Origin: Rhodothermales bacterium
GTDB taxonomy: Bacteria > Bacteroidota > Rhodothermia > Rhodothermales > UBA10348
Direction of reading: 5' to 3'
DNA length: 64,000 bases
Assembly: GCA_028284865.1 (NCBI GenBank)
Contig: JANQQV010000017.1
Location: forward strand, 1 to 64,000
Position 1 is the first letter of the stretch. Each line of letters opens with the position of its first letter. Positions 55,801 through 61,528 of this stretch are shown here, piece after piece. The notes under the pieces were generated by a model. It was not told where the DNA came from. It did not search any database and worked only from the letters and a program-made list of their open reading frames with translations. The position numbers were made by a program, and so were the translations under genes.

Positions 55801-56197
55801 TGGTCAGCAGCTGATGGTCTACCAGCGCATGCGGGCCACGGACGATGAGGCGGCCTCGGGCGCGAGCGCCGCACAGGCCGTTACCTTCGCCCGTGCACTC
55901 AACGTGTCCAACGAGAGCGAGCTCGGCATCCCAACCGAGTTCTACCTCTCGGACAATTACCCGAACCCGTTCAATCCGAGCACGACGATTGAGTTTGGAC
56001 TGCCGCAGGCGGCTCACGTGACGATCACGATGTACGACATCAACGGTCGTCAAGTACAGCTGATCACCGATCGGCAGTTGGCGCCGGGTGTGCACCGCGA
56101 GCGCATCGACATGGGCACCTTACCCAGCGGCGTTTATCTCTACCGAATGACTGCGGGCAGCAAGGTGTTCACCAAGACGCTGCACCTGATTAAGTAG
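46832..56197 (+). CDS. Giant T9SS-exported multi-domain repeat protein (adhesin-like)
   Basis: 3,121 residues from the ATG at 46832 (a 46769 ATG would add 21 residues ahead of the signal peptide, which ends ARAQ). Order by nucleotide: N-terminal beta-domain 46945-47407; cadherin-like module 47408-47788; further modules with a FnIII-like GVVWS/YYVRAYATN-type unit near 48300-48600; NHL-like propeller 48610-49370; Calx-beta 49376-49710; GEVED-type domain (DGEVEDYQV) to 50190; repeats 50192-53551; more Ig/cadherin modules; choice-of-anchor U-like region 54172-54720; three tandem-95-type modules 54720-55555; sorting domain 55906-56197 (YPNPFNPST, DINGRQ, PSGVYLYRM). Many DxDGD sites suggest Ca2+ binding. 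Likely surface adhesin; function inferred. Confidence 0.9.
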   Translation: MYSRFFRSSRSATWVLGQAALMLSILAIGLNPNEARAQTIFAESSTGSEVFGLGNHGQSFTAASTGTLGSWEMKINGSINGSDGTYYLYEGAGCGGTLLSTGNFINATGNGVGGDFVPVLGFGSDGVSVTSGQVYTIRFSHSAGNRFAATSSGNPYAGGDYYSQCQPSFSNAYSPAEWVFRASSTIVVSPNTAPTVTGVPSDLTFTEDTQGNVDLSAVTVADADGDNVTVTLTASAGTFAAPINDFNVTEGRSNGNTVVTLSGTAAAVTTYLDTASNLKYTPAANSSGNDVATITVKANDGTTDSTEHTANVDVTAVNDPPVLDDSQSPILTAIDEDAGDDDGSGADGDDDATANTNNPGTTVGTIVVDGSITDVDGAVEAIAVTGVDNTNGVWQYSTDGGTSWNNFSGTTGSSVDLSATARLLDGTNANHKIRFVPDMDYNGTATFTFRAWDKSTGTAGATADASSGGTGDSAFSTATDTTSITINSLPELATVTTTAPSGTGIFNSTLGGNVTADGGGAISERGVVWSVSDNTPTIGEANVFKNDNGAGTGVFSETIFGLQGASTTHYVRAYATNAAGTAYGAVQTLQTNDLDWTLLSQISGIVGPASVVAEGNTLWVGSVGGSTVGKIFKTTKTDRSTDNPIFQGNQIWDLFLDGNNLFVADNVGDDIIRVDKNSGAQLDIASNTMDNPVGVTTDGTHVYALDHQGGSGGYIRRFDKTNLGGPTSIVVSNINLGAAVEVDDTYIYWNEQTTIYRTPKATPGVKEQIWTGFNYAWGMHLHGDMLYVMDEGANKLFAANKDGTGILTEIRSGLTGARSVYVDGAGDIFMGLWSGGSVVKLTETAPTLAWTAASQSAYEHAGTATATASLSETVFTGGPTVTATVGVGGTATNTTDFSLNTTAISIPAGTASQDITVTIVDDSSDESDETVALSLTGVSVAQAGTPATHTLTIQDDDPQDWGDAPNGSYPTLAANNGARHIATGPHLGTNRDGESDGQQNSDASGDDGDGTDDDDGVAWDAFLQPNMQENIVVSASVAGKLDAWIDFNRDGDWADAGEQIFTSQDLTSGANNLSFTPPAGASLGVSFARFRVSTAGGLAVTGLASDGEVEDYQVTIGVNQTPTVSGVPSDLSFTEDTSGNVDLSAVTVADADGDALTVTLTASAGVFGTPTDGAAVGGGVTEVRVSDTVITLAGAAADINTYLDSATNITYTPALNVNGQDVATIKVKANDGTVDSAESTANVDVTAVNDDPTVVSVPSDVTVVEDTQTQVDLSALTFADLDAGTASVTLTVAVNAGTLAASSGGNVTVGGSGTATLTLTGTAANIDTYLNTASAIQYTSALNAFGDDAATLTLTGNDGGATGTGGGTAVALGTVTINITAVNDPPTITGIPADATVLEDAHPAANVDLSSITVGDPDGDQLTVTIVFDTETRISVGTTQSPGVTFTSSKTTLTATGSAAAINTWLDLPSAVQYELPVSNAHGDNLYSFTVKVGDGTIDTAPATVNLDVVSVNDAPSFTTLGNQFIHDDIGPQTIVGWASNFSAGPPDESGQALEPLSRRILDGADKFDVLPSVDAAGTLTYTPKLGASGIARFAFDLKDNGGTENGGRDTGTGILLFFLTSTNSAPVISIPDSPTVTEDQSVVINGISISDQDAGTSDLSVTLTASSTVTLKQTTGLTITAGADGTSSVTFTGTLANVNAALDGLTYAPTANQVSGASIKIDVSDNGNTGSGGALTDSKTLNIAVTAVNDDPTVVSVPSDVTVIEDVASNVDLSALTFGDVDSGSNDITLQVAVGVGVLTASDADGVSVTGSGTTTLTLTGTAGEIDSYLNTASAIRYTGAGDANGEDSATITLTANDQGHTGAGGGTSVQLATINIDITAVNDEPSFTKGADVTVGEDSGAYSAAFATNISAGPADESGQTLSFHVMNNTNVGLFATAPAVAANGTLTFTPADAQNGSANITIELRDDGGTANGGDDTSQSATFTINVTAVNDDPTVASAPTDVTVVEDTQSQVDLSALTFADLDSGGNDVVLTVAVNAGVLSAASAGGVTVGGDGTNTLTLTGTAANIDAYLNSAAAIQYTGAANANGDDAASVTLIANDQGHVGAGGGTDVQLATVNIDITPVNDQPSFTKGADVTVSEDAGAQTVSNWATNISAGPANEAAQALTFNVTNNSNVGLFAAQPAISADGTLTFTPNDGLSGFATITVELQDDAGTANGGVDTSVEARFVITVTGVNDPPTLTVPATATVAEDGSVAIAGITAGDDDSGSLTLSVTATSTATLGTTTGLTVSSGANGSSAFTMQGSPADVAAALATLTYAPSANQTTGASVTISLSDGELTVTKTIAITITAVNDPPIANNDTASMPSGSSISIDVLSNDSDVETSTLTVASVTTPTVGTATINASGTIDFTATLAAGGTSTFSYTVSDGDGGTATATVTVTIIGPSSDGDGVDDTVEANAPNGGDGNFDGMPDSQQTNVASLPISAGASQGQYLTVAAAPGLALEQTVNTTIPNPAAAPTGVTFPIGRVAFNVNNLSVGQTTSINIILPRGVVVDSYYKYGPTPDNPTDHWYEFTYDGVSGAVLYPETPAFPPYIVLFLRDGARGDADLTANGIIDDPGVPIFRNNMLPMAGADAVTMDEDASAVIDVLANDTDADADPLAVTFVFEPTNGTASIDDQGRVVYTPNADFHGTDTFDYLVSDGNGAPSSASIMVTVNPIEDAPVAIDDTAATDEEVAVVVPFFANDSDADGDALHLVAIDTPMNGEVVYNNDKTLTYTPATGFNGTDSFTYVISDGKAQATATVTITVTGTNDAPVGVADTIQIDEDSNFALNALLANDTDEDGDPLIIVGWTDPKNGFVMGDVVGTFFYQPASDFFGTDSFTYTVSDGQATSTSTVSITIIAVNDAPVFQSEAINGPLDAFFLSETPYEVTYMDATDVDDTQLNYTWELSTTEDFAATVMSVDVTGGTASVPAADLIAALEPEGLGFGQQLMVYQRMRATDDEAASGASAAQAVTFARALNVSNESELGIPTEFYLSDNYPNPFNPSTTIEFGLPQAAHVTITMYDINGRQVQLITDRQLAPGVHRERIDMGTLPSGVYLYRMTAGSKVFTKTLHLIK
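47408..47788 (+). repeat. Type C cadherin/Ig-like module, copy 1
   Basis: 127 codons, beginning APTVTGVPSDLTFTED and ending VDVTAVND. It is clearly related at protein level to copy 2 at 50192, which shares VPSDL, GNVDLSAVTVADADGD, LTASAG and ITVKANDGT-type segments. The two copies are separated by 2.4 kb of other domains. Confidence 0.85.
50192..50581 (+). repeat. Type C cadherin/Ig-like module, copy 2
   Basis: 130 codons, beginning TPTVSGVPSDLSFTED and ending VDVTAVND. Related to copy 1 at 47408; placed directly before the first type A module. It has a DADGDALTV Ca2+-site-like motif. Confidence 0.85.
50582..50983 (+). repeat. Type A module, first copy (402 bp)
   Basis: 134 codons, beginning DPTVVSVPSDVTV and ending ITAVND. 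Two further copies of exactly 402 bp lie at 52085-52486 and 52817-53218, showing that module length is conserved while sequence drifts. Confidence 0.88.
52085..53551 (+). repeat. Tandem pair of A+B units, 732 bp and 735 bp
   Basis: Unit 1 is 52085-52816 (A 402 bp, B 330 bp); unit 2 is 52817-53551 (A 402 bp, B 333 bp). Both A parts start DPTV and both B parts contain PSFTKGADVTV, NISAGPA and GTLTFTP. The two units are clear duplicates: same domain order, matched lengths and many identical residues. A degenerate B-like module at 51373-51700 precedes them. Confidence 0.9.
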
Positions 56198-56236
56198 GGT
56201 TTTTACTAGGCGAATCACGACGTCGAATACTGCAAC

Positions 56237-56268
56237 AGGGGAGGGTGGCCAACAGGCCATCCTCCCTT
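56237..56268 (+). terminator. Hairpin after giant repeat-protein gene
   Basis: 14-bp stem (56237-56250 with 56255-56268, two G-U pairs) around an AACA loop, 40 bp past the stop codon. A T-rich but broken stretch (TTGGTTTGGG) follows. Likely transcription terminator before the choice-of-anchor B gene. Confidence 0.7.
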
Positions 56269-56410
56269 GGTTGGTTTGGGAGAATTCTGGTCGCCCAGAT
56301 CAGAGTCGATTTTCAGAAACGCAGACACACAATCCGCGTTAGGCATGGTCTACGCCCGCTTTCAATCCGGGGCGCTTCACGTTCAACCCAACTTATTCTG
56401 TCCCACGACC

Positions 56411-58807
56411 ATGAATCGATCATTCGTTTCAAACGTGTTTTCGCGCATGTTGGCGCTTCTTGTGGCCGTGGCCTTCATGGCCACTCCTGCGTTCGCTCAG
56501 TCCCTGGCCGTCACGGGCTCCACGGGCCTCGGATTTGGCGGCTCCGTCTCCATTTCCGGAAATCACATTGTTGTCGGCTCCGCCCCGACCGGTTGGCCTC
56601 GCGGTGACGAACCTGCAGGCGTCGTGTATGTGTTCGCTCGTGACATGGACGGATCCTGGAATGAATCGGCTCGCCTCATGGCGTCCGACGCCCAGATTGG
56701 CGACGATTTTGGACGTACGGTCTTCATGCGTGACGGACGCATCGTCGTTGGTGCGCCCGGCATGAACGCCGCTTACGTTTTTGAACAGCAGGAAGACGCC
56801 GAGTGGGTCCAGACAGGCAAACTGCAGCCGTCTGAGTTGGCTGAAGGATCCGAGTTCGGTGGTGCCTATGCACGTGCCGGTTCGCGCACCGACAACATCG
56901 CCATGGCCGGCGATCAGATCATCGTCACGTCCTATAACGGCGATACGCACACGGGAGCCGCCCACGTATTTCGTCCATCCGAGGATGGATGGGTTGAAAT
57001 GGCAACGCTGAATGCCGCAACGGCTAAAGAAGGCGACGGATTTGGTTTCAGTGTTGCTGCCAACGCGGGCAACATCTTCGTGTCAGCTCCTCGCACGAAC
57101 GATCAGGCAGGTGTCGTCTATGTCTTCATGGACCACGGCTATTGGATGCAGATGGGAATGCTTCGACCAACCGGCGAAGGTGCTGCGCAGCTTGGCGCGT
57201 TCCTGGCTGAAGCGGACGGCAAAGTCTACGCAGGTGCTCCTGCAGCAAACCGGACCGGAGCCGTAGAGGTCTATGAGTTGAAGCCGAACGGCATGTTTGG
57301 CCACGCATCTACGATTGCTCCTGAAGTGGCTGAAGGAGAACGCATGTTCGGCTTCGGTCGTGGCGTGGACGTGTCAGGCGACCATGCGATGATCACCGCC
57401 GGTGGTGCCGCATTCGCTGTGAATCTGAGCTCTGGTGAAATGACCCGTATCGATGCGCCCGAGCGTCGCTTGCAGCCAGGTTTCGGTATCGGCGTCGCTT
57501 TCGAAGGTCGAACCGCCGTCATCGGCAGCCCAACGGCCGACTACGAGGCCGGGTTGGCCAGCGTCTGGGAGGTCATGGACAACGGATGGAATCAGGTGGG
57601 CTTGCTCGAAAGCGAAGTCGTTCGCTTCCAGTCCTATTCTGGCGACAAAGTGGATTGTGAGGACGGAGAGGCGCAGGGCTTCGGCTGTGACAACGTCGAC
57701 CTGGTCTCATTTATGAGCATCGGCGATGTCTCCAGCGATCGCGGCGTAGGCATGACCGACATCTGGGGCTGGGAAGACCCGGTCACGGGCAAGGAGTGGG
57801 TGCTTCTTGGTCGCACGGAAGGTGTGTCATTCGTCGACATCAGCGATCCAGGTCACCCCGTCTGGGTGGGTGAGCTGCCAAAAACCGCTTCTTCACCAGG
57901 TAGTGGATGGCGCGACGTCAAGGTGTTCAAGGACCACGCATTTGTGGTCGCCGACGGTGCGGAGCAGCATGGCCTCCAGATCTTCGACCTGACTCAGTTG
58001 CGCGACGTGGATCCGGCTGACATGCCGGTCACCTTCCCGGAAACCGCCCGCTACGACGGTACGGCCTCCACGCACAACGTGGTGATCAACGAAGTATCCG
58101 GCTACGCCTATCTGGTCGGCAACCGCTCCGGTGGAGAAACCTGTAGCGGTCAGCTGCACATGGTCGATATCAACGACCCGCAGAATCCGGTCTTTGCGGG
58201 CTGTCAGTCCTTCGGTGATGCCGGTGGCACGCACGACTCGCAGTGTGTGATGTACGAAGGCGACGACACAGACTACCAGGGTCGTGAGATCTGCTTCAAC
58301 TCCAGCGGCAACATGTTTGTGATCGCCGACGTGACGGACAAGGATGCACCGGAAACGCTGGCAGCCACGTCCTACCCGAACCAGGCCTACACACACCAGG
58401 GCTGGCTGACGGAAGACCACAACTACTTCTACATGAACGACGAGCTCGACGAGCTGGGTGGTCTGACCGAGAATACACGGACCTTGATCTGGGATGTGCG
58501 CGATCTGGAAGACCCTGTTCTCGTACGTGAGTTTTTCCTTTCGAGCCCTGCATCGGACCACAACCTCTACATCCGGGACAACTTCATGTACCAGTCCAAC
58601 TACCAGGCTGGACTGCGCATTCTGGACGTCTCTGACCCGGAAAACCCGGTTGAAGTCGGACACTTCGACACCGTACCGTTCGGCGAAGACGAGGCTGGAT
58701 TCGGTGGCTCCTGGAGCAACTACCCGTTCTTCAGCAGCGGCATCATCGCCGTAAGCAGTCGAGGCGAAGGCCTCTTCCTGCTGCGCAAGCGTCAGCAGGA
58801 TCTCTAG
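56411..58807 (+). CDS. Exported choice-of-anchor B family protein with FG-GAP repeats
   Basis: 798 residues from the ATG at 56411; a longer frame from 56267 would cross the hairpin and is rejected. Signal peptide ends AFAQ. Residues about 20-390 are FG-GAP-type propeller blades (IVVGAPGMNAAYVFEQ, DDFGRTVF). The second half is the choice-of-anchor B region: RGVGMTDIWGWEDP, TEGVSFVDISDPGHPVWVG, QLHMVDINDPQNPVFAG, SYPNQAYTHQGWL and ILDVSDPENPVEVG, i.e. LVIVD-like repeats. The C-terminus lacks the PNP/GR T9SS pattern, so the anchor is not evident. Role unknown. Confidence 0.88.
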   Translation: MNRSFVSNVFSRMLALLVAVAFMATPAFAQSLAVTGSTGLGFGGSVSISGNHIVVGSAPTGWPRGDEPAGVVYVFARDMDGSWNESARLMASDAQIGDDFGRTVFMRDGRIVVGAPGMNAAYVFEQQEDAEWVQTGKLQPSELAEGSEFGGAYARAGSRTDNIAMAGDQIIVTSYNGDTHTGAAHVFRPSEDGWVEMATLNAATAKEGDGFGFSVAANAGNIFVSAPRTNDQAGVVYVFMDHGYWMQMGMLRPTGEGAAQLGAFLAEADGKVYAGAPAANRTGAVEVYELKPNGMFGHASTIAPEVAEGERMFGFGRGVDVSGDHAMITAGGAAFAVNLSSGEMTRIDAPERRLQPGFGIGVAFEGRTAVIGSPTADYEAGLASVWEVMDNGWNQVGLLESEVVRFQSYSGDKVDCEDGEAQGFGCDNVDLVSFMSIGDVSSDRGVGMTDIWGWEDPVTGKEWVLLGRTEGVSFVDISDPGHPVWVGELPKTASSPGSGWRDVKVFKDHAFVVADGAEQHGLQIFDLTQLRDVDPADMPVTFPETARYDGTASTHNVVINEVSGYAYLVGNRSGGETCSGQLHMVDINDPQNPVFAGCQSFGDAGGTHDSQCVMYEGDDTDYQGREICFNSSGNMFVIADVTDKDAPETLAATSYPNQAYTHQGWLTEDHNYFYMNDELDELGGLTENTRTLIWDVRDLEDPVLVREFFLSSPASDHNLYIRDNFMYQSNYQAGLRILDVSDPENPVEVGHFDTVPFGEDEAGFGGSWSNYPFFSSGIIAVSSRGEGLFLLRKRQQDL

Positions 58808-58815
58808 TTAGCGGA

Positions 58816-58849
58816 TTGCGGGGTTTCGCCTTCCGGCGAAACCCCGCAA
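58816..58849. terminator. Perfect 15-bp hairpin with TTCC loop
   Basis: 58816-58830 and 58835-58849 are perfect inverted repeats around TTCC, 8 bp after the choice-of-anchor B stop and 22 bp before the next start codon. No T tract follows, so it may be a terminator, an mRNA 3' stabiliser or an attenuator for the downstream genes. Confidence 0.7.
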
Positions 58850-58871
58850 CCAATACTCCGTCCATAGGACC

Positions 58872-59282
58872 ATGTCAAAACGCACGTCAACACGCAGGAC
58901 CTTCTTGAAAGTGGCCGCCGCCGGGTGCGGGCTCAGCCTCTTGCCAGCAAAGGCTTTCGCCCGATTCGAGCATCCAGAGCCGCGCGAAGGAATTGATGCT
59001 TCACTCGTGATCACGGACGAACAGGCTGCCAAATATGGCGAAGAGTCGGTCGAAGTGGTTCGCATGATTCGAGAGATCCCTCAAATTGCAGATGGTATTG
59101 GATGCTACTGCGGTTGCCACGTTCGCCCGGGATACCGCTCGCTGCTGACCTGCTTCTATGAAGACGGTCGAGGCCCGGGTTGTCCAATCTGCAAGGGCCA
59201 GACCAAGTTGGCCTACCGCCGGCACAAAGAAGGCCAATCCCTCGATCGAATCCGTCGCGCAATCGATGCACGATTCGGATAA
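58872..59282 (+). CDS. Tat-exported PCYCGC-motif protein
   Basis: 136 residues. A twin-arginine signal TRRTFLKVAAAG (Arg8-Arg9) leads the protein. The mature domain has CYCGC (Cys78, Cys80, Cys82), Cys94 in LLTCFYEDG, and CPIC (Cys104, Cys107), then GQSLDRIRRAIDARFG. This arrangement matches the PCYCGC domain, described mostly in Firmicutes lipoproteins. Tat export suggests folding or cofactor insertion before secretion. Metal or redox role is inferred. Confidence 0.82.
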   Translation: MSKRTSTRRTFLKVAAAGCGLSLLPAKAFARFEHPEPREGIDASLVITDEQAAKYGEESVEVVRMIREIPQIADGIGCYCGCHVRPGYRSLLTCFYEDGRGPGCPICKGQTKLAYRRHKEGQSLDRIRRAIDARFG

Positions 59283-59309
59283 CCCGTCATCTCCGATCCC
59301 CCCCGATCC

Positions 59310-60221
59310 ATGTCCCGATTTCTGCCAGCCCTGACCATGTCAGGGCTTCTGTTTTTCTCGCTGATTCTGCTTCCCGATACGTCAGAAGCTCAGATTGCGT
59401 TGAGTCCACGTGGGTCCGTCTCACAGACGATCGATGGCACGACCATCGACATTGAATACTCCAGACCTCGACTTCGTGGTCGTACCGGGATGTTCGGAGG
59501 TCCAATCTGGTGGGGGCACATTTGGACGCCGGGAGCGGACTGGGCCACTATTCTGGAAGTGAATAACGACATCACGCTGGCGGGTACTGAGGTCCCGGCC
59601 GGAAAGTATTCCATCTGGATGGTGGTCGTCGAAGAAGGGGATTGGGAAGTGATACTGGATCCTGAATGGAAGCAGTTTCATTTGCCCGAGCCGGAAAAGA
59701 ACGGTGACGAAATCACCTTCTGGATCACTCCCAACCGGGAAGCACCGATTGAGGAAACCCTGACATGGGAGTTTGTCGACAACACCAACACCGGCACCAC
59801 GTTGCGACTGCACTTTGAGACGCATGAAGTGATCTTGCCGATCAGCGTTCCGTCCCGCCTGCAAATGACCGTCACTGAGGAAGAGGTTGCGCCGTACGTG
59901 GGCACCTATGCCATGCAGGTTAACGAATACGCCTGGACGCCTGAGCCTTTCGAATACGAGATGCGCATGTGGTGGGAGAATGATCAGTTGCGATTCAACA
60001 TGCAGCTGGCCGAAGACAATGAAGACTTTATTTTCCAGACGGGATTCCTGCCGTTGCCTCAGGTCGAGGGCATCTTTTACATGACATTCCTGGAGGATGG
60101 CGAGGTTTTTCAGACGCTGCTCGACATGGTCGAGTTTGTCTACGGCGATGACGGCGCCGTCACCGGGTTTGAATTCAGGGCGGAAGACGACACACTCTGG
60201 ATGGTCGGCACCAAACTCTGA
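59310..60221 (+). CDS. Secreted DUF2911 family protein
   Basis: 303 residues with a signal peptide (MSRFLPALTMSGLLFFSLILL). DUF2911 core: ALSPRGSVSQTIDGTTIDIEYSRP, RLRGRTGMFGG, WTPGADWATILEVNNDITLAG and VPAGKYSIWMVV, ending with HLPEPEKNGDEITFWI-like strands. A C-terminal extension of about 120 residues carries further strands. Function unknown. 27 bp downstream of the Tat protein in the same direction. Confidence 0.9.
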   Translation: MSRFLPALTMSGLLFFSLILLPDTSEAQIALSPRGSVSQTIDGTTIDIEYSRPRLRGRTGMFGGPIWWGHIWTPGADWATILEVNNDITLAGTEVPAGKYSIWMVVVEEGDWEVILDPEWKQFHLPEPEKNGDEITFWITPNREAPIEETLTWEFVDNTNTGTTLRLHFETHEVILPISVPSRLQMTVTEEEVAPYVGTYAMQVNEYAWTPEPFEYEMRMWWENDQLRFNMQLAEDNEDFIFQTGFLPLPQVEGIFYMTFLEDGEVFQTLLDMVEFVYGDDGAVTGFEFRAEDDTLWMVGTKL

Positions 60222-60285
60222 GGCCACCTGGGCACTGCCCTGGGCACTTCTGAAAACGCTTTTCAACTAGCTGGGGAATCTGTGG

Positions 60286-60314
60286 TTGACTAACATGTGA
60301 CTAAATAGTAACAT
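60286..60314 (+). promoter_or_regulatory. Candidate promoter with TAACATG direct repeat
   Basis: TTGACT (60286-60291), a 17-base spacer and TAACAT (60309-60314) resemble a sigma-70 promoter 67 bp upstream of the SRPBCC start. TAACATG occurs twice, at 60291-60297 and 60309-60315, 18 bp apart, so the repeat could be a regulator site covering the -35 and -10 boxes. Confidence 0.35.
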
Positions 60315-60381
60315 GAAAAGACAGGCCGTCTCATCGCTCTGATTGCCTGCTTTACAGCCCATTCACTCAGTCTCGCGAACC

Positions 60382-60807
60382 ATGTCACAATCAGCCAGCG
60401 TTCAGGAAATCGTCCAACAGCATGTAGCCGATGCACCAGCGGCCGCAGTCTTCAAGGCCCTCATTCATCGATTCTCAGCGGGAATGACGGCTGGTCCTGA
60501 TGCGCCCATGCCGCTCGTCATGGAATTGAGACCTGGAGGCCGTTGGTACCGGGATCTGGGAGATGGAGCGGGCCACCTTTGGGCGCATATCCAGAGCTAC
60601 AAACCCGACAGTCTGCTCGAGATGAACGGCCCGCTATGGATGTCGGGCCCGGTATCGAATCACATCATCATCCGGCTCAAGGAAGAAGACGGAACAACAA
60701 CCATTTCCTTCAAACACACCACTCACGGATTCATCGATCCCTCCTTTTTGGAAGGCACGCACGAAGGTTGGCAAGAGATGTTTGAAGAAATCTGCCAGGC
60801 CGCCTAG
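60382..60807 (+). CDS. SRPBCC (AHSA1-like) domain protein
   Basis: 141 residues from the ATG at 60382 (the TTG at 60343 is rejected). The fold is suggested by VADAPAAAVFKALIHRF, LVMELRPGGRWYRDLG, HLWAHIQSYKPDSLLEMNGP, NHIIIRLKEEDGTTTISFKHT and GTHEGWQEMFEEI. SRPBCC proteins bind hydrophobic ligands or act with Hsp90-like partners. Here the ArsR regulator lies downstream, a pairing often seen as an operon. Confidence 0.88.
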   Translation: MSQSASVQEIVQQHVADAPAAAVFKALIHRFSAGMTAGPDAPMPLVMELRPGGRWYRDLGDGAGHLWAHIQSYKPDSLLEMNGPLWMSGPVSNHIIIRLKEEDGTTTISFKHTTHGFIDPSFLEGTHEGWQEMFEEICQAA

Positions 60808-60836
60808 GTCGGCACGTTCCATCACGTTCTGAAAAC

Positions 60837-61178
60837 ATGGCGGATTTGGATCCCATCTTCAAGGCGTTGGCCGACCCGACTCGACGTCGGATTCTCGACC
60901 TGCTCAAGCAGCGGTCCAGGACCACAGGTGAACTCGTAGATCATTTCCCTGAGCTATCCCGATTCGGAGTCATGAAGCACATGGAAGTCTTGCGCGAAGC
61001 AGGACTTCTGGTTGCAGAGAAGAACGGACGAGAGCGAATCAATCACCTGAATGTGATTCCAATCCGGCAGATTCATGATCGTTGGATCAAAGGCTTTGAA
61101 GGCCTGTGGGCGGATGCGTTGATTGACGCTGTTCGCCAGGCTGAGAGCCATACAGCTTCCGGGCAATCGCCAGACTGA
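60837..61178 (+). CDS. ArsR family transcriptional regulator
   Basis: 113 residues with a winged helix: PIFKALADPTRRRILDLLKQ, TTGELVDHFPELSRFGVMKHMEVLREAGLL and a wing NGRERINHLN. No metal-binding CxC is seen in the recognition helix, so it is of the non-metal, SRPBCC-linked type. It probably regulates the SRPBCC gene before it. Its 3' end overlaps the opposite-strand gene at 61087 by 92 bp. Confidence 0.9.
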   Translation: MADLDPIFKALADPTRRRILDLLKQRSRTTGELVDHFPELSRFGVMKHMEVLREAGLLVAEKNGRERINHLNVIPIRQIHDRWIKGFEGLWADALIDAVRQAESHTASGQSPD

Positions 61179-61521
61179 CGGATACGACCAATACTTCCGT
61201 GATGGGGAACGGGATGTAGATCAGCATCGCCATCGGCCCCAGGTGATCGGTGAGGAAGTGAGCGCGCATCAGTGCGATCGTGATAAGCATCACGACAACA
61301 CCGCCGCCAAACAAAGCCCATCCGGCTCGTGGGTCTTTGCCCCATTTCTTGAGTCCGAAATGGGCCACGATGAGCGGTGTCAGGATCCAGGCGAAATAGA
61401 ACGGGGCTGCCGAACTGAATGCTGAACCAATGTGCCCGTGCAACTGCACGATCCCCCAGGTCGCAGCAGCAACGTGGACGCCATAGGCGAAGTAGGTCAG
61501 TATGCGCAGCGTGGATGCCAT
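61087..61521 (-). CDS. Hypothetical membrane protein, four helices
   Basis: 144 residues from the ATG at 61521. Hydrophobic segments at about 7-24, 32-52, 65-82 and 88-115. The last 25 residues are hydrophilic and are the part that overlaps the arsR 3' end (92 bp). The ATG lies just after the proline-racemase-family stop. No family recognised. Confidence 0.65.
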   Translation of the reverse strand: MASTLRILTYFAYGVHVAAATWGIVQLHGHIGSAFSSAAPFYFAWILTPLIVAHFGLKKWGKDPRAGWALFGGGVVVMLITIALMRAHFLTDHLGPMAMLIYIPFPITEVLVVSVSLAIARKLYGSQPGEQRQSTHPPTGLQSL

Positions 61522-61528
61522 GGCATGA

